42,118 bases of DNA from Planctomycetota bacterium (lineage in GTDB: Bacteria > Planctomycetota > Planctomycetia > Pirellulales > JADFKK01): contig JADFKK010000024.1 in NCBI GenBank assembly GCA_022564995.1, positions 1 to 42,118 of the forward strand, given 5' to 3'. Position 1 is the first letter of the stretch. Every line of letters starts with the position of its first letter. This document shows, piece by piece, positions 1 through 8,568 of this stretch. The notes beneath the pieces are model-generated. The model saw only the letters and a list, made by a program, of their open reading frames with translations. It was not told the origin of the DNA and did no database searches. The position numbers were made by a program, and so were the translations under genes.

Positions 1-7
1 TCACAGC

Positions 8-574
8 GTGTTGACGGCGGCCGACATCACGAATCAGTACGTCGACGTCGACGGGGCCGATACGATGTATGGCGGACCCGGCGACGACACGCTGAGCGGC
101 GGGGGCGACAACGACACGATTTATGGCGAAGCCGGCAACGACACGATTCGGGGCAACACCGACAACGACATTCTCGACGGCGGCGACGGCAACGACACGA
201 TCTACGGCGGCCAGGGCAACGATACGCTGTATGGTTATGCCGGCACCGACACGCTGTACGGCGATACGGGCAACGACACGATGTACGGCGGCGACGGCGC
301 CGACACGATGTACGGCGGCGACGGTGACGACACGATATACGGCGGCGACGGCGACGATTTGATCTTCGGCGAAGACGGCGACGATTCGATCTTCGGCGAT
401 GCCGGCGCCGACTCGTTGTCTGGCGGCCTCGGCGCCGACACGATCCGCGGCGGCACGGAAGACGACTACATCTACGGCGAAGACGGCGACGACATCCTCT
501 GGGGCGACGCCGGCACCGACACCATCAGCGGCGGCCTCGGCTGCGACACCATCGACGGCAACCCGGAGTGTTAG
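8..574 (+). CDS. RTX-like calcium-binding repeat protein, 3' part
   Basis: The reading frame is open to the window's left edge (codons before the GTG at 8 are also sense), so this is probably the C-terminal part of a longer secreted protein. Nearly all of it is a nine-residue repeat of the type GGDGDDTIY, about 19 units, which is the hemolysin-type (RTX) calcium-binding parallel beta-roll. Asp and Gly sit at the calcium-turn positions in almost every unit. In known RTX proteins the roll folds when it meets extracellular calcium. The protein ends with CDTIDGNPEC, with two cysteines and no further domain. No enzymatic domain is visible in this part, so the function of the whole protein cannot be told. 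Just after the stop, another frame holds coding-like sequence (619-738), so the original C-terminus may have been longer. Confidence 0.8.
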   Translation: MLTAADITNQYVDVDGADTMYGGPGDDTLSGGGDNDTIYGEAGNDTIRGNTDNDILDGGDGNDTIYGGQGNDTLYGYAGTDTLYGDTGNDTMYGGDGADTMYGGDGDDTIYGGDGDDLIFGEDGDDSIFGDAGADSLSGGLGADTIRGGTEDDYIYGEDGDDILWGDAGTDTISGGLGCDTIDGNPEC

Positions 575-576
575 GG

Positions 577-962
577 GGCGCGGCAAGCCGGCGGCCTACG
601 GGGCTTGGGACAGCGCTCGACGAGAACAACCTGCCCGCCGACCTGCGCAACGGCTGGGAGTTTTTGATCAGCGGCGGCGTCCCCTCCGGCGACGACATCA
701 CCGGTAACGACGATCTGACGATCACCCTGAGCGTTTGACGATCAATCTGAGCGCGGTTTAGGCCGCGACGGGCGGCCGCGGTGACTGAGCGGTTGCGTTT
801 CGAGAGAGATGCTGAGAGAGATGCTGAGCGGAAGGCGCCGCGGCAAGCCACGGCCTACGGGTCGGCGGCGGGAGACGCGTGAGAGAATCGCCGTCGGAGA
901 CGCCTCCTACAAGGGGCGACGCGATGGAATCCCGCCCGGCAGGCGGGATCTACGGAGGCGGA
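577..962. repeat. Intergenic GC-rich repeats between RTX and dockerin genes
   Basis: This gene-poor stretch carries two copies of a short element containing GCGGCAAGCC and CGGCCTACGG (about 577-603 and 836-862). It also has a tandem 12-mer (AGAGAGATGCTG, twice, about 803-826) and a hairpin CCCGCC-CGGCA-GGCGGG at about 934-950 followed by ATCTACGG. Dispersed palindromic intergenic repeats of this kind are common in planctomycete genomes. Apart from the remnant at 619-738 I see no gene here. Confidence 0.5.
619..738 (+). pseudogene. Possible detached C-terminal coding remnant of the RTX protein
   Basis: In a different frame from the RTX gene, the stretch 619-738 translates to an uninterrupted, protein-like sequence (DENNLPADLRNGWEFLISGG, then VPSGDDITGNDDLTITLSV and a stop). 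It has no start codon of its own. A copy of a GC-rich repeat (about 577-603) lies between it and the RTX stop. A simple reading is that the repeat or a frameshift cut off the original end of the RTX protein. The 3' end holds a short direct repeat (GACGATCA...CTGAGCG at about 717-733 and 737-753). This is an inference from coding appearance only. Confidence 0.3.
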
Positions 963-1047
963 GGCGCTGAATCTTTGATTTTTGTGGGCGAACGTGGTAG
1001 AACGGACCGTGCTGGTATGGTTCTTTTCGCGGGAGCTTGTCAAATCG

Positions 1048-4000
1048 ATGACGCCTTATCTCAATACGCATCGCAAGCGGCGGCTGCATCTGGAGCCGCT
1101 GGAACAGCGCCAACTGTTGGCCGCGGCGGGCGGCGGCGTGGTGATTAACGAAATCATGTATCACCCGGCGTCTGCGCTGGTGGAGCCGGCGGCGGCGGGA
1201 AATTTCGAGCCGACGTCGCTGGAATTCGTCGAGCTGCTGAACAACGACGTGCAGGCGATCGATCTGGGCGGCTGGAGCTTCAACCGCGGCGTGTCGTTTA
1301 CGTTTCCGCCACAGACCACGCTGCAAGCCGGGGAGTTTCTGGTCGTGGCGGCCGACCTCGCGGCATTTCAGCAAAGATATCCCGGGGTGACGAACGTCGT
1401 CGGCGGATGGCAGGGCAGGCTGAACAATACGACCGAGCGGATTCGATTGATCGACGCCGCGGGAGAAACGATCGATCAGGTGCGCTACGCCGACCAGGGC
1501 GATTGGGCGATCCGCCGACTCGAGCAAGACCCGGTCACGGTAAACGGTGTGTTTTTTGGCTGGAAGTGGTTCGCGGCCCACGACGGCGACGGTTTTTCGC
1601 TGTCGCTGCGCAATCCCGATCTGCCGAATGACGCGGGGCAGAACTGGGCGGCGAGTTCGCAGATGGGCGGCACCCCCGGTTTTTCGAACGAGGACGTGGT
1701 CACCAATAACGTGCCCCCGCTGATCCTCGACCTGGAACATGTGCCGGCCATTCCGCGGACCGACGAGCCGGTGATTGTGTCGGTCCGCATCGTCGACGAA
1801 TTGCCCGAGAACCTCGGCGTGGTGGTTCGACACCGCGTCGGCGGCGCGCCCGTTTTTCAGTCGACCACGATGATCGACAGCGGAGACGGTCTGTACGTCG
1901 CCGAATTGCCCGGCCGGCCGAACGGCACGGTGGTGGAGTTTTACATCGAGGCGAATGACGGCATCCAGCAGAGCACTTGGCCGCGACCCGACAACTTCGA
2001 TCAACAGATTATCAACGCGCTGTATCAGGTCGACGACAGCGTGACGGGCGACTTCGCCGAGCCGTGGCCGCTGGCGCAGCCGATTTATCGAATCGTATTG
2101 ACTCCGCAAGGCCGCCTCGATCTAACCGCTTTGGAACAGGCCAACGGCCGCAACAGCAAGATCAACGCGCAGGTTCACGGCACGTTTATCGCCTTGAACC
2201 CCGACCGGGGCATCGACATATTGGACGGCGACGTGGTGCAGATCGACCCGGGTGGTTTGAGCGATTTTGCCCGCGGCACATTCGGCGACGCCGAGGTGAC
2301 GGTGCTCTTCCCGGAGGATCTTTTCGAGGGGAACGAAAACATCAACGCCGTGCATGTGCTGTCCAGTGGGAGTATCGTCTTCTCGACATCCAGCTCGGCA
2401 AGGCTCGCCGGCAGCGACCTGCGTTTCGGCAACGGAGACCTGGTGCTGTATGACCCGGCGACCGGTGAGGCCAGTCTGTACTTATCCGAACGCATTTTTG
2501 ACAGCGGAAGCGAGGACATCGACGCCGTCTACATCGACGAGCGCGACGGTTCGATAATTCTCTCGACCAATTCGGGCGCGTCGCTGGGCCCCTTGAACTT
2601 TGCCAACGGCGATCTGATTAAGATCACGCCGAATTCTCGCACCACCGATTTCGTGGCGGGCCAGTTGGGCGATGCGGTGGTGACGCGGATTTTTTCCGAA
2701 ACATTGTTTGCAAGCGGCGCCAACATCGATGCGGTTTCCGTTTTGGCCAACGGGCATCTCGCGATCTCGACCACCAACGACGAAGTTCTCGCCGGAACAG
2801 CCTTCGGCCCCGGCGACGTAATCGAGTACGACCCGGGTGATGAGGAGCGCGACCCGACGGTGAGCGTGATCTTCGCCGCTGCGACTTTCGCCCGCGACAA
2901 CGAAGACATCGACGCGCTGTTTACGACGGTCGCCGGCGGGCCGCTGGCGATTTCGACCGACGGCGGCGCACAGTTAGGAACCGATCCCCGCGTGCGCTAC
3001 AACGCCGGCATTCGTATCCGCGGCAACGGCACCCGCAGCGCGACGCCTAAGAACTACCGGGTCGAGATTCCGTCGGATCGCATGTTCTCGGGCGGCACGA
3101 GCTTGAATCTCAACTCTCAGTTCTCGCACGCGGCGCGGCTTGGCACGGAACTGTTTCGCGAGGCGGGCCTGGTTCGCGAGACGATCGACGCGATCCAATT
3201 TCGCATCAACGGCACGAATCCCGCGGTGGGCTCCGGCTCGACGCTGCCCGGTCTGGTCAATTATGGGTCGTACGTCGAGGTCGAAGCGGTCACGGGCCAG
3301 TGGGCCGATGACCACATACCGCTTGATTCGGAAGGAAATTATTATCGGCAGATCGGCGAGGCGAATCTTGAGGATGTTTTTGCCACCGCCAGCGACTATA
3401 AACTCTCGGCCGACTACAGCAAGAGCACGAATTCCAGCCAAGACGATTGGAACGATCTGGTCAGCTTGGCCGCGGCGCTCAACATCCCGCCGTCTAGCGA
3501 GAATTACCTTGACGAAATCGTTCAAGTGGTCAACGTCAATCAGTGGCTGCGGCACATGGCCGTGCAGGCGCTATTGGCCAACAACGAGGGCGGCATCGGC
3601 ACGATGCGCGGCGACGACACGGCTCTGTATCGCGGCGCGATCGACACGCGGTTTATCATCGCCCCGCACGATCTCGACACCTCGCTCGGTTTTTCCAACA
3701 GCAACGTCAACCAACTGATCATTCATCGACGCAACAATACCTACACGAACCTGTCGAATCTGGTCACCCATCCGGCGTTGTATCCGCTGCTATACGGGCA
3801 CATCGAAGAGCTGCTGGCCACGTTCTTCAATCCCGAGACCATGAACCCGTTGATCGATCGGGTGTATGGCGAGGGCGACGGCGATTGGATTTCGACCGTC
3901 CAGATCAACATCGTGAAGCAATTCGTCGTCACCCGCGCGGCCGTCATTCGGGCGGAAATGGACCGCGACGCGATCATCCCGGTTTCGCCACACAACCTGA

Positions 4001-7000
4001 TCGATTTGCCGGAGCAGTACCGCTATTTGGCCGATCAACAGCAGTGGCTACGGGTTTCGGAAATCATGTTCAACCCCGACGGCGACGATGAGCTTGAGTT
4101 CATCGAACTGGTGAACATGGCGCCTGTGGGCAGCGCGCCGCTCGACCTGCGGGGCGTTCACTTCACCGACGGCATCCTGTTTGGCTTCGTCGAAGACACG
4201 CCGATTCCCAGCAGCGCGGCGGGCGCGTCGGTGCTTGAACTGGCACCCGGCGAGCGGACGTTGGTCGTGAAGAATCGCCAGGCGTTTCTCGATCGTTACG
4301 ATCCGGATCGCACGAACGTCGAGTTGCAGAATCGCATCGCCGGTGAGTTTGGCGCCGGCCGCCTGAGCAATGCGGGCGAGCAGATTCGCCTGGAGGGCCG
4401 CTTGGGCGAGCCGATTCTCGAATTCAGCTACAAAGATTCGTGGTTCGCGCGCACCGACGGCGGCGGTTTTTCGCTCGTCTTGCGCGACGAGATTGATGCC
4501 TCGACCGATCGGGCCGCTTGGGGCAATAAGTCAACGTGGCGGGCCAGCCAGTTCGTCGGCGGAGCGCCGGGCGAGCGCGACGGCGGACTCAATCCCAACT
4601 CGATCGTGATTAACGAAATCCTCACGCACACCGATGCCGCCGCGGCGGGTGACTGGATCGAGTTGCTCAACACGACCACCGAACCGATCGATATCTCCGG
4701 CTGGTATCTGAGCGATTCGGCGTCGAATCTTCGCGAATTCCGTATTCCCGACGGAACGATCGTGCGCGGCGGTGGATTCGTAAAGTTTGAACAGTTTGCG
4801 GCCGGCGGCTTCGGAGACACCACAGACAACAACCCCGGCGCATTCGGCCTCAGCGAGCGGGGCGATACATTGCGGTTGGCCGCGGTCGACAATTCGCTGA
4901 TTCGCGAGAACATCGACGCGCTGCACGTGCTCGACGACGGCAGCATCATTTTCTCGACGACTGCCAACGCAGTATTGGCGGGCGAAGGCAGCACGCTCTT
5001 GATTGGCAACGGAGACTTGGTGCGTTACAACCCGGCGACCGGCACGGCGGTGATGTTCCTCTCGGAGAAGATATTCGTTGGCGGGAATGAGAATATCGAT
5101 GCGCTATTTGTCGATGAGCGTGACGGTTCGGTGATCTTCTCGACGGCCGGCCCGGCGGCCTTGGCCGTGCCGCAACTCCTCGGAGATCCAACGCTGCTGG
5201 AGTTCGACGACGGCGATCTGATCCGCATCACCCCGGGCGCGGGTACCGATTTGGCGGCGGGGCGGTTGGGGCTGGCTGCGGTGGCGCGTGTCTTTTCAGA
5301 AGATTTGTTCGAGGTCAATCCCGGCGAGACGTTCGTTCGGGAAAACATCGACGCGGTCTTTATTCGCGACAACGGCGCCTTCATTATTTCGACGACCGGC
5401 CCGGCGACGCTCGGCACGTTGGTGATCGACGACGGGGATCTGATCGAGATTACCGCCGGCAACACGTCCGATCTGGCCGCCGGGGTGCTCGGCAATGCGA
5501 CGGTCCGGCGGATCGTGTCGGAGGCGATTTTTGCGCTGAATGTGGGCAGCACGGTGCCGACCGAAAACATTGATGCGGTCCATTTCACTTTCCAGGAGGG
5601 CCAAATATCGAGTGTCGTGCTCTCAACGGTCGGCAGCGCAACGTTGGCGGGCGTCATCCCGCCGCTGCAATTTACAAACGCCGATCTGGTTGAAATTACG
5701 CCGGGAGCCAGGGCGAATCTGTCAAACGGACGACTCGGTGCTGGGGCCAGTGCTCGACTGATCTTTGAGGAAGACCCGGCCGACGGAAGCATCACCTTCT
5801 TCGGCGACGTGGCAGGCTACCGCGACACGGCAAAGTTTGGCGCGGCCGAGCGCGAGGTGACCTTTGGATTGCATGTCACGAGCGACGGCACGACCGATCT
5901 GGTTGCCCAAAGCCGGCCGACCCCCCGCCGCCCCAACGCGCTGCCCAAAGTGGGACCGGTCGTCTTCAACGAGATCATGTACAACCCACTCGTCGGCGGT
6001 GACGAGGCCGAGTACATCGAACTGCGAAACATTACCGATCGCGACGTGCCGCTGTTCGATCCGCTGTTTCCGGTCAACACCTGGAAAATCACCGGCGGGG
6101 TCGATTTCGTGTTTCCGGTTCGCATTACTCTGCGGCCGGGTCAGTTGCTGCTCGTCACGCCGACGGCGCCGGAACGGTTCCTCGAGAACCATAGCGTTCC
6201 GCCAGAGGCAATCGTTGTCGGTCCGTTTTCCGGTCGACTTGCCAACTCCGGAGAGACCATACGTCTGCGAAAGCCGGCCAGCCCGGACGAGTCGGCGCCG
6301 CTGGCGATGATTCTCGTCGACGAAGTGAGCTACAACGACACGGCTCCCTGGCCGCTGGAGGCCGACGGCCTTGGCACGGCCCTGCGGCGCCGCGAGATCG
6401 ATCAATACGGAAACGACCCCATCAATTGGGAAAACAGTCTGTTCGGTGGAACTCCCGGTGATCTGCCCGTTCCTCCGAGGGTCGCAGCGGTGATCCTTTC
6501 CGGCAGGCAATGGTCGCCCGCGTTCGTCGGTTATCTGGCAGACCAAGGCCTCGGTGTCGGCGGCTTTTCGATTCCGTCCGGCGCCGATCAACTCACAACA
6601 ATTCCCTGGAGCGGCGTCGACATGATCCGTATTCGGTTCAGTGAAAACGTCACGATCGCAGTCGACGATCTAGAGCTTATCGGCGTCAACACGCCCGCGC
6701 AAACCTTCCGCCGCTTCCGGTACGACGCCAATCAGTTTCTGGCCACTTGGACGCTCGCCGGGCCGCTACAGGCCGACCGCGTGCTGCTGCGGCTGAGCGA
6801 CACGATTGTCGACGACGTGAATCTGAAACTCGACGGGAATTGGGACAACGGCAACGATCAATTTCCCTCCGGCAACGGCTCGATCGATGCCGAAGACGAT
6901 TTTCAATTTCGCCTCACCGTGCTGCCCGGCGATGCCGCTGCTTCCGGTCGCATCGATCGCGGTGATTTGCTGGCGATTCTCAGGCGGCTATCGGTGGACG

Positions 7001-7410
7001 TTGACGACGACCAGTACGATCCGCGTCTCGATTTAGACGCCGATGGACGTATTACGCTGGCCGACCTGCGCAGCGTGCTCTATCGCCTTGGTGGCCAGTT
7101 ACCGAGCGGAGAGCCAAACGTCTCTACCGGCTCCTCGGCCTTCATTGCCATCGACGAAGTGTTCGATCGCGCCGGTCGCGGCCCGATCAACGCAGAAGTG
7201 GGCGGAGCTGGTGGGACGGAATCGAATGCCATTGGTGCCGCAAGGCGTGCCAGAGGGGCGGACCGAGAGGCACCTTCGCTGCAAAGTCGCGATCTCACGA
7301 TCCGCGGGCGCCGCGCGCGCTCGCCGCTAAAGCGTCTTCAGGCGACCGCCATCGATCGTGTAATGCAAGAGGCTCCCGACTCGCACCGATCCGCTCGCCG
7401 CCGATCTTGA
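1048..7410 (+). CDS. Giant secreted LEPR-motif, lamin-tail/CotH/dockerin protein
   Basis: The open frame reaches back to 982, but the ATG at 1048 gives the usual planctomycete N-terminus: a short basic stretch, then the LEPR sorting motif LHLEPLEQRQLLA. Domains in order, by position: lamin-tail domain 1 (1138-1690, INEIMYHP), CotH kinase-like domain (about 2086-4020, with GIRIRGNGTRS and APHDLDTSLGF), lamin-tail 2 (4048-4560), lamin-tail 3 (4603-5930), lamin-tail 4 (5959-6465), and a type I dockerin with two calcium loops (6928-7092, GRIDRGDL and DLDADGRITLADL). Two blocks of a 60-80-residue repeat marked by ENIDAV...STT...GDL interrupt the CotH domain (about 2210-2985) and lamin-tail 3 (about 4890-5757). 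CotH domains in other proteins bind ATP and phosphorylate proteins; activity here is unproven. The tail after the dockerin is Arg/Ala-rich and of low complexity. The protein is probably on the cell surface or extracellular. Confidence 0.9.
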   Translation: MTPYLNTHRKRRLHLEPLEQRQLLAAAGGGVVINEIMYHPASALVEPAAAGNFEPTSLEFVELLNNDVQAIDLGGWSFNRGVSFTFPPQTTLQAGEFLVVAADLAAFQQRYPGVTNVVGGWQGRLNNTTERIRLIDAAGETIDQVRYADQGDWAIRRLEQDPVTVNGVFFGWKWFAAHDGDGFSLSLRNPDLPNDAGQNWAASSQMGGTPGFSNEDVVTNNVPPLILDLEHVPAIPRTDEPVIVSVRIVDELPENLGVVVRHRVGGAPVFQSTTMIDSGDGLYVAELPGRPNGTVVEFYIEANDGIQQSTWPRPDNFDQQIINALYQVDDSVTGDFAEPWPLAQPIYRIVLTPQGRLDLTALEQANGRNSKINAQVHGTFIALNPDRGIDILDGDVVQIDPGGLSDFARGTFGDAEVTVLFPEDLFEGNENINAVHVLSSGSIVFSTSSSARLAGSDLRFGNGDLVLYDPATGEASLYLSERIFDSGSEDIDAVYIDERDGSIILSTNSGASLGPLNFANGDLIKITPNSRTTDFVAGQLGDAVVTRIFSETLFASGANIDAVSVLANGHLAISTTNDEVLAGTAFGPGDVIEYDPGDEERDPTVSVIFAAATFARDNEDIDALFTTVAGGPLAISTDGGAQLGTDPRVRYNAGIRIRGNGTRSATPKNYRVEIPSDRMFSGGTSLNLNSQFSHAARLGTELFREAGLVRETIDAIQFRINGTNPAVGSGSTLPGLVNYGSYVEVEAVTGQWADDHIPLDSEGNYYRQIGEANLEDVFATASDYKLSADYSKSTNSSQDDWNDLVSLAAALNIPPSSENYLDEIVQVVNVNQWLRHMAVQALLANNEGGIGTMRGDDTALYRGAIDTRFIIAPHDLDTSLGFSNSNVNQLIIHRRNNTYTNLSNLVTHPALYPLLYGHIEELLATFFNPETMNPLIDRVYGEGDGDWISTVQINIVKQFVVTRAAVIRAEMDRDAIIPVSPHNLIDLPEQYRYLADQQQWLRVSEIMFNPDGDDELEFIELVNMAPVGSAPLDLRGVHFTDGILFGFVEDTPIPSSAAGASVLELAPGERTLVVKNRQAFLDRYDPDRTNVELQNRIAGEFGAGRLSNAGEQIRLEGRLGEPILEFSYKDSWFARTDGGGFSLVLRDEIDASTDRAAWGNKSTWRASQFVGGAPGERDGGLNPNSIVINEILTHTDAAAAGDWIELLNTTTEPIDISGWYLSDSASNLREFRIPDGTIVRGGGFVKFEQFAAGGFGDTTDNNPGAFGLSERGDTLRLAAVDNSLIRENIDALHVLDDGSIIFSTTANAVLAGEGSTLLIGNGDLVRYNPATGTAVMFLSEKIFVGGNENIDALFVDERDGSVIFSTAGPAALAVPQLLGDPTLLEFDDGDLIRITPGAGTDLAAGRLGLAAVARVFSEDLFEVNPGETFVRENIDAVFIRDNGAFIISTTGPATLGTLVIDDGDLIEITAGNTSDLAAGVLGNATVRRIVSEAIFALNVGSTVPTENIDAVHFTFQEGQISSVVLSTVGSATLAGVIPPLQFTNADLVEITPGARANLSNGRLGAGASARLIFEEDPADGSITFFGDVAGYRDTAKFGAAEREVTFGLHVTSDGTTDLVAQSRPTPRRPNALPKVGPVVFNEIMYNPLVGGDEAEYIELRNITDRDVPLFDPLFPVNTWKITGGVDFVFPVRITLRPGQLLLVTPTAPERFLENHSVPPEAIVVGPFSGRLANSGETIRLRKPASPDESAPLAMILVDEVSYNDTAPWPLEADGLGTALRRREIDQYGNDPINWENSLFGGTPGDLPVPPRVAAVILSGRQWSPAFVGYLADQGLGVGGFSIPSGADQLTTIPWSGVDMIRIRFSENVTIAVDDLELIGVNTPAQTFRRFRYDANQFLATWTLAGPLQADRVLLRLSDTIVDDVNLKLDGNWDNGNDQFPSGNGSIDAEDDFQFRLTVLPGDAAASGRIDRGDLLAILRRLSVDVDDDQYDPRLDLDADGRITLADLRSVLYRLGGQLPSGEPNVSTGSSAFIAIDEVFDRAGRGPINAEVGGAGGTESNAIGAARRARGADREAPSLQSRDLTIRGRRARSPLKRLQATAIDRVMQEAPDSHRSARRRS
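2210..2985 (+). repeat. ENIDAV repeat block 1, inside the CotH domain
   Basis: Four units are anchored by NINAVHVL (about 2341), DIDAVYID (about 2518), NIDAVSVL (about 2725) and DIDALFTT (about 2905), spaced roughly 60-69 residues apart. Each unit carries a (V/I)(F/L)STxxxAxL strand and a GDL(V/I)xxxP strand. The block separates INAQVHGTFI from RYNAGIRIRGNGTR, two segments that belong to one CotH region. Confidence 0.7.
4890..5757 (+). repeat. ENIDAV repeat block 2, inside lamin-tail domain 3
   Basis: Four further units start near 4903 (ENIDALHVL), 5089 (ENIDALFVD), 5338 (ENIDAVFIR) and 5560 (ENIDAVHFTF), with the same ST..A.L and GDL motifs as block 1. They separate SERGDTLRLAAVD from GSITFFGDVAGY, which would otherwise form one lamin-tail-type domain. 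Confidence 0.7.
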
Positions 7411-7454
7411 TGGGCGAAACAAAGGGCTTACGTCCAAAACAATCCGGTCCAGCG

Positions 7455-7483
7455 TTGCGACACCGATATTGCCGTGATACAAT
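7455..7483 (+). promoter_or_regulatory. Putative sigma-70-like promoter of the SHD1 gene
   Basis: A -35 like TTGCGA (7455-7460), a 17-base spacer and a -10 like TACAAT (7478-7483) lie about 118 bases before the ATG at 7601. The rest of the 7411-7600 gap shows no gene. Confidence 0.4.
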
Positions 7484-7600
7484 GACAAAGCTCGGAGCAA
7501 GAGCAGAAACTAAAGTTTGGCCCAATTGACAATGTCGGGAAATCTGCGTTTTGTGCTGGACGTTCTGTCGAAAGTATCCTGGACAAATTGGAGAATCGCA

Positions 7601-8350
7601 ATGATTACAATCTTCACAAGGTGTGTTCTGTTATTACCGATGATTTTCGGCATGTGTGCCGTCAACCTCCAGGCAGTGCCGTTGCGCGCTGCGCAGTCCA
7701 ACGATACCGCGCGAACGTGGACGGACGTGACCGGAAAATACAAGATTGAAGCCACGCTGATCGATTACAACCAGGGCAAGGCACAGTTGAAGAAATCGAA
7801 CGGCAAGGTGGTCTCGGTGCCTCTGTCCAAGTTGAGCGCGCCGGACCGTAACTACGTTCGGCAGTGGTCGAAAGATCGACGTAAGAAGGTGACGAAGGGT
7901 AAGGTCGAAAAGAGGAAGGCCAAGAAACCCGACCAAGAGAAATCCACACCTGTCAATCCGAATCTAGATTTGCCAATTGGCGATGTGACGAAGATCACGC
8001 GGACTCATGAAATTAGCGGTAGCAAGGTTCTCGGCGGCAACTGGAAAAGGAAATCCGCCAAGGGCAAGCAGTTCGCAATCGTACACGTTGCCTCGGAGGA
8101 AGTTATTAAGAACGTCCCGTTTTCCGAGTCCAAATGTCAACTTAAGGATAAGGTAGGCAATACCTATTCATGCTTGGGCCTGTATCTAACTTACGGTCTG
8201 GCTACCGGAGTCAAGAAAATGAGTGCCTCAGGAAAGAAAGGCGATCCGTACGAAAACCAGTTCGTCTTTGAAGTTCCGAACGGAACTCGAGAATTGTCTG
8301 TCCTTTACGACGGTAAGCAAGTCGGCAAATTTTCGTTCAAGCCAAAGTAG
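7601..8350 (+). CDS. Secreted SHD1-domain protein
   Basis: I chose the ATG at 7601: GGAG lies seven bases upstream and the product then begins with a signal peptide (MITIFTRCVLLLPMIFGMCA, cleavage near VNLQA). The open frame extends back to 7517 but lacks these features. The mature protein, about 220 residues, opens with an SLA1-homology-1-like (SHD1) module: RTWTDVTGKYKIEATLIDYN, then GKAQLKKSNGKVVSVPLSKL and DRNYVRQW. A Lys-rich linker follows, then a beta-rich C-terminal domain (about residues 120-249) of the kind found in DUF4352-like extracellular proteins. SHD1 domains are greatly expanded in planctomycetes, where they occur in secreted proteins; their partners are mostly unknown. The gene stands alone, with a promoter-like motif upstream. 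Confidence 0.8.
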   Translation: MITIFTRCVLLLPMIFGMCAVNLQAVPLRAAQSNDTARTWTDVTGKYKIEATLIDYNQGKAQLKKSNGKVVSVPLSKLSAPDRNYVRQWSKDRRKKVTKGKVEKRKAKKPDQEKSTPVNPNLDLPIGDVTKITRTHEISGSKVLGGNWKRKSAKGKQFAIVHVASEEVIKNVPFSESKCQLKDKVGNTYSCLGLYLTYGLATGVKKMSASGKKGDPYENQFVFEVPNGTRELSVLYDGKQVGKFSFKPK

Positions 8351-8393
8351 ATCCTTGCGGCGGCGTCAAGTACGTGCTTCCGTCGGGGCCACT

Positions 8394-8425
8394 CTCTTTG
8401 AAACAAAGAGGTCAAGACCTCTTTG
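8394..8425 (+). terminator. Hairpin pair after the SHD1 gene, possible terminator
   Basis: CTCTTTG-AAA-CAAAGAG (8394-8410) and CAAAGAGGTC-AA-GACCTCTTTG (8404-8425) are both perfect stems sharing the middle segment, so only one can form at a time. The T-run after the second stem is weak (ATTCTTCC). CAAAGAGGT recurs at 8521-8529. Confidence 0.35.
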
Positions 8426-8447
8426 ATTCTTCCTAGTCCCATTCCGC

Positions 8448-8515
8448 TCATCGCCTGCCCTGATGATCGTGAAAGCGGGCGATGATCTCCCAAGCTTCGT
8501 CGGGCGAATCGGCGT
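8448..8515 (-). pseudogene. Displaced 3' end of a LOG-family gene
   Basis: Read on the minus strand, 8515-8448 encodes DADSPDEAWEIIARFHDHQG and a stop two codons on. The intact LOG protein at 14965-15801 ends AESPEEAWEIIARFHEH. Nucleotide similarity to about 14930-15018 extends past the stop codons (TCTTCCTA and TCCGCTC are shared), at very roughly 80 percent identity by eye, with a single-base gap. There is no gene body upstream. It is best read as the original 3' end of the LOG gene left behind when the 8.5-15 kb island inserted, or else as a relic of a decayed LOG paralogue. Confidence 0.6.
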
Positions 8516-8568
8516 CGCAACAAAGAGGTGATCGGCCATTCGGTACGAGTGCCAACACATTGGCTCAC

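Noticed and set aside
61..560. RTX repeat DNA as a CRISPR or satellite
   Set aside because: 27-bp periodicity follows the nine-residue protein repeat and varies at third positions.
907..2109. Long minus-strand open frame opposite the dockerin protein
   Set aside because: Arg/His-rich shadow of a GC-rich gene with clear LTD domain on the plus strand.
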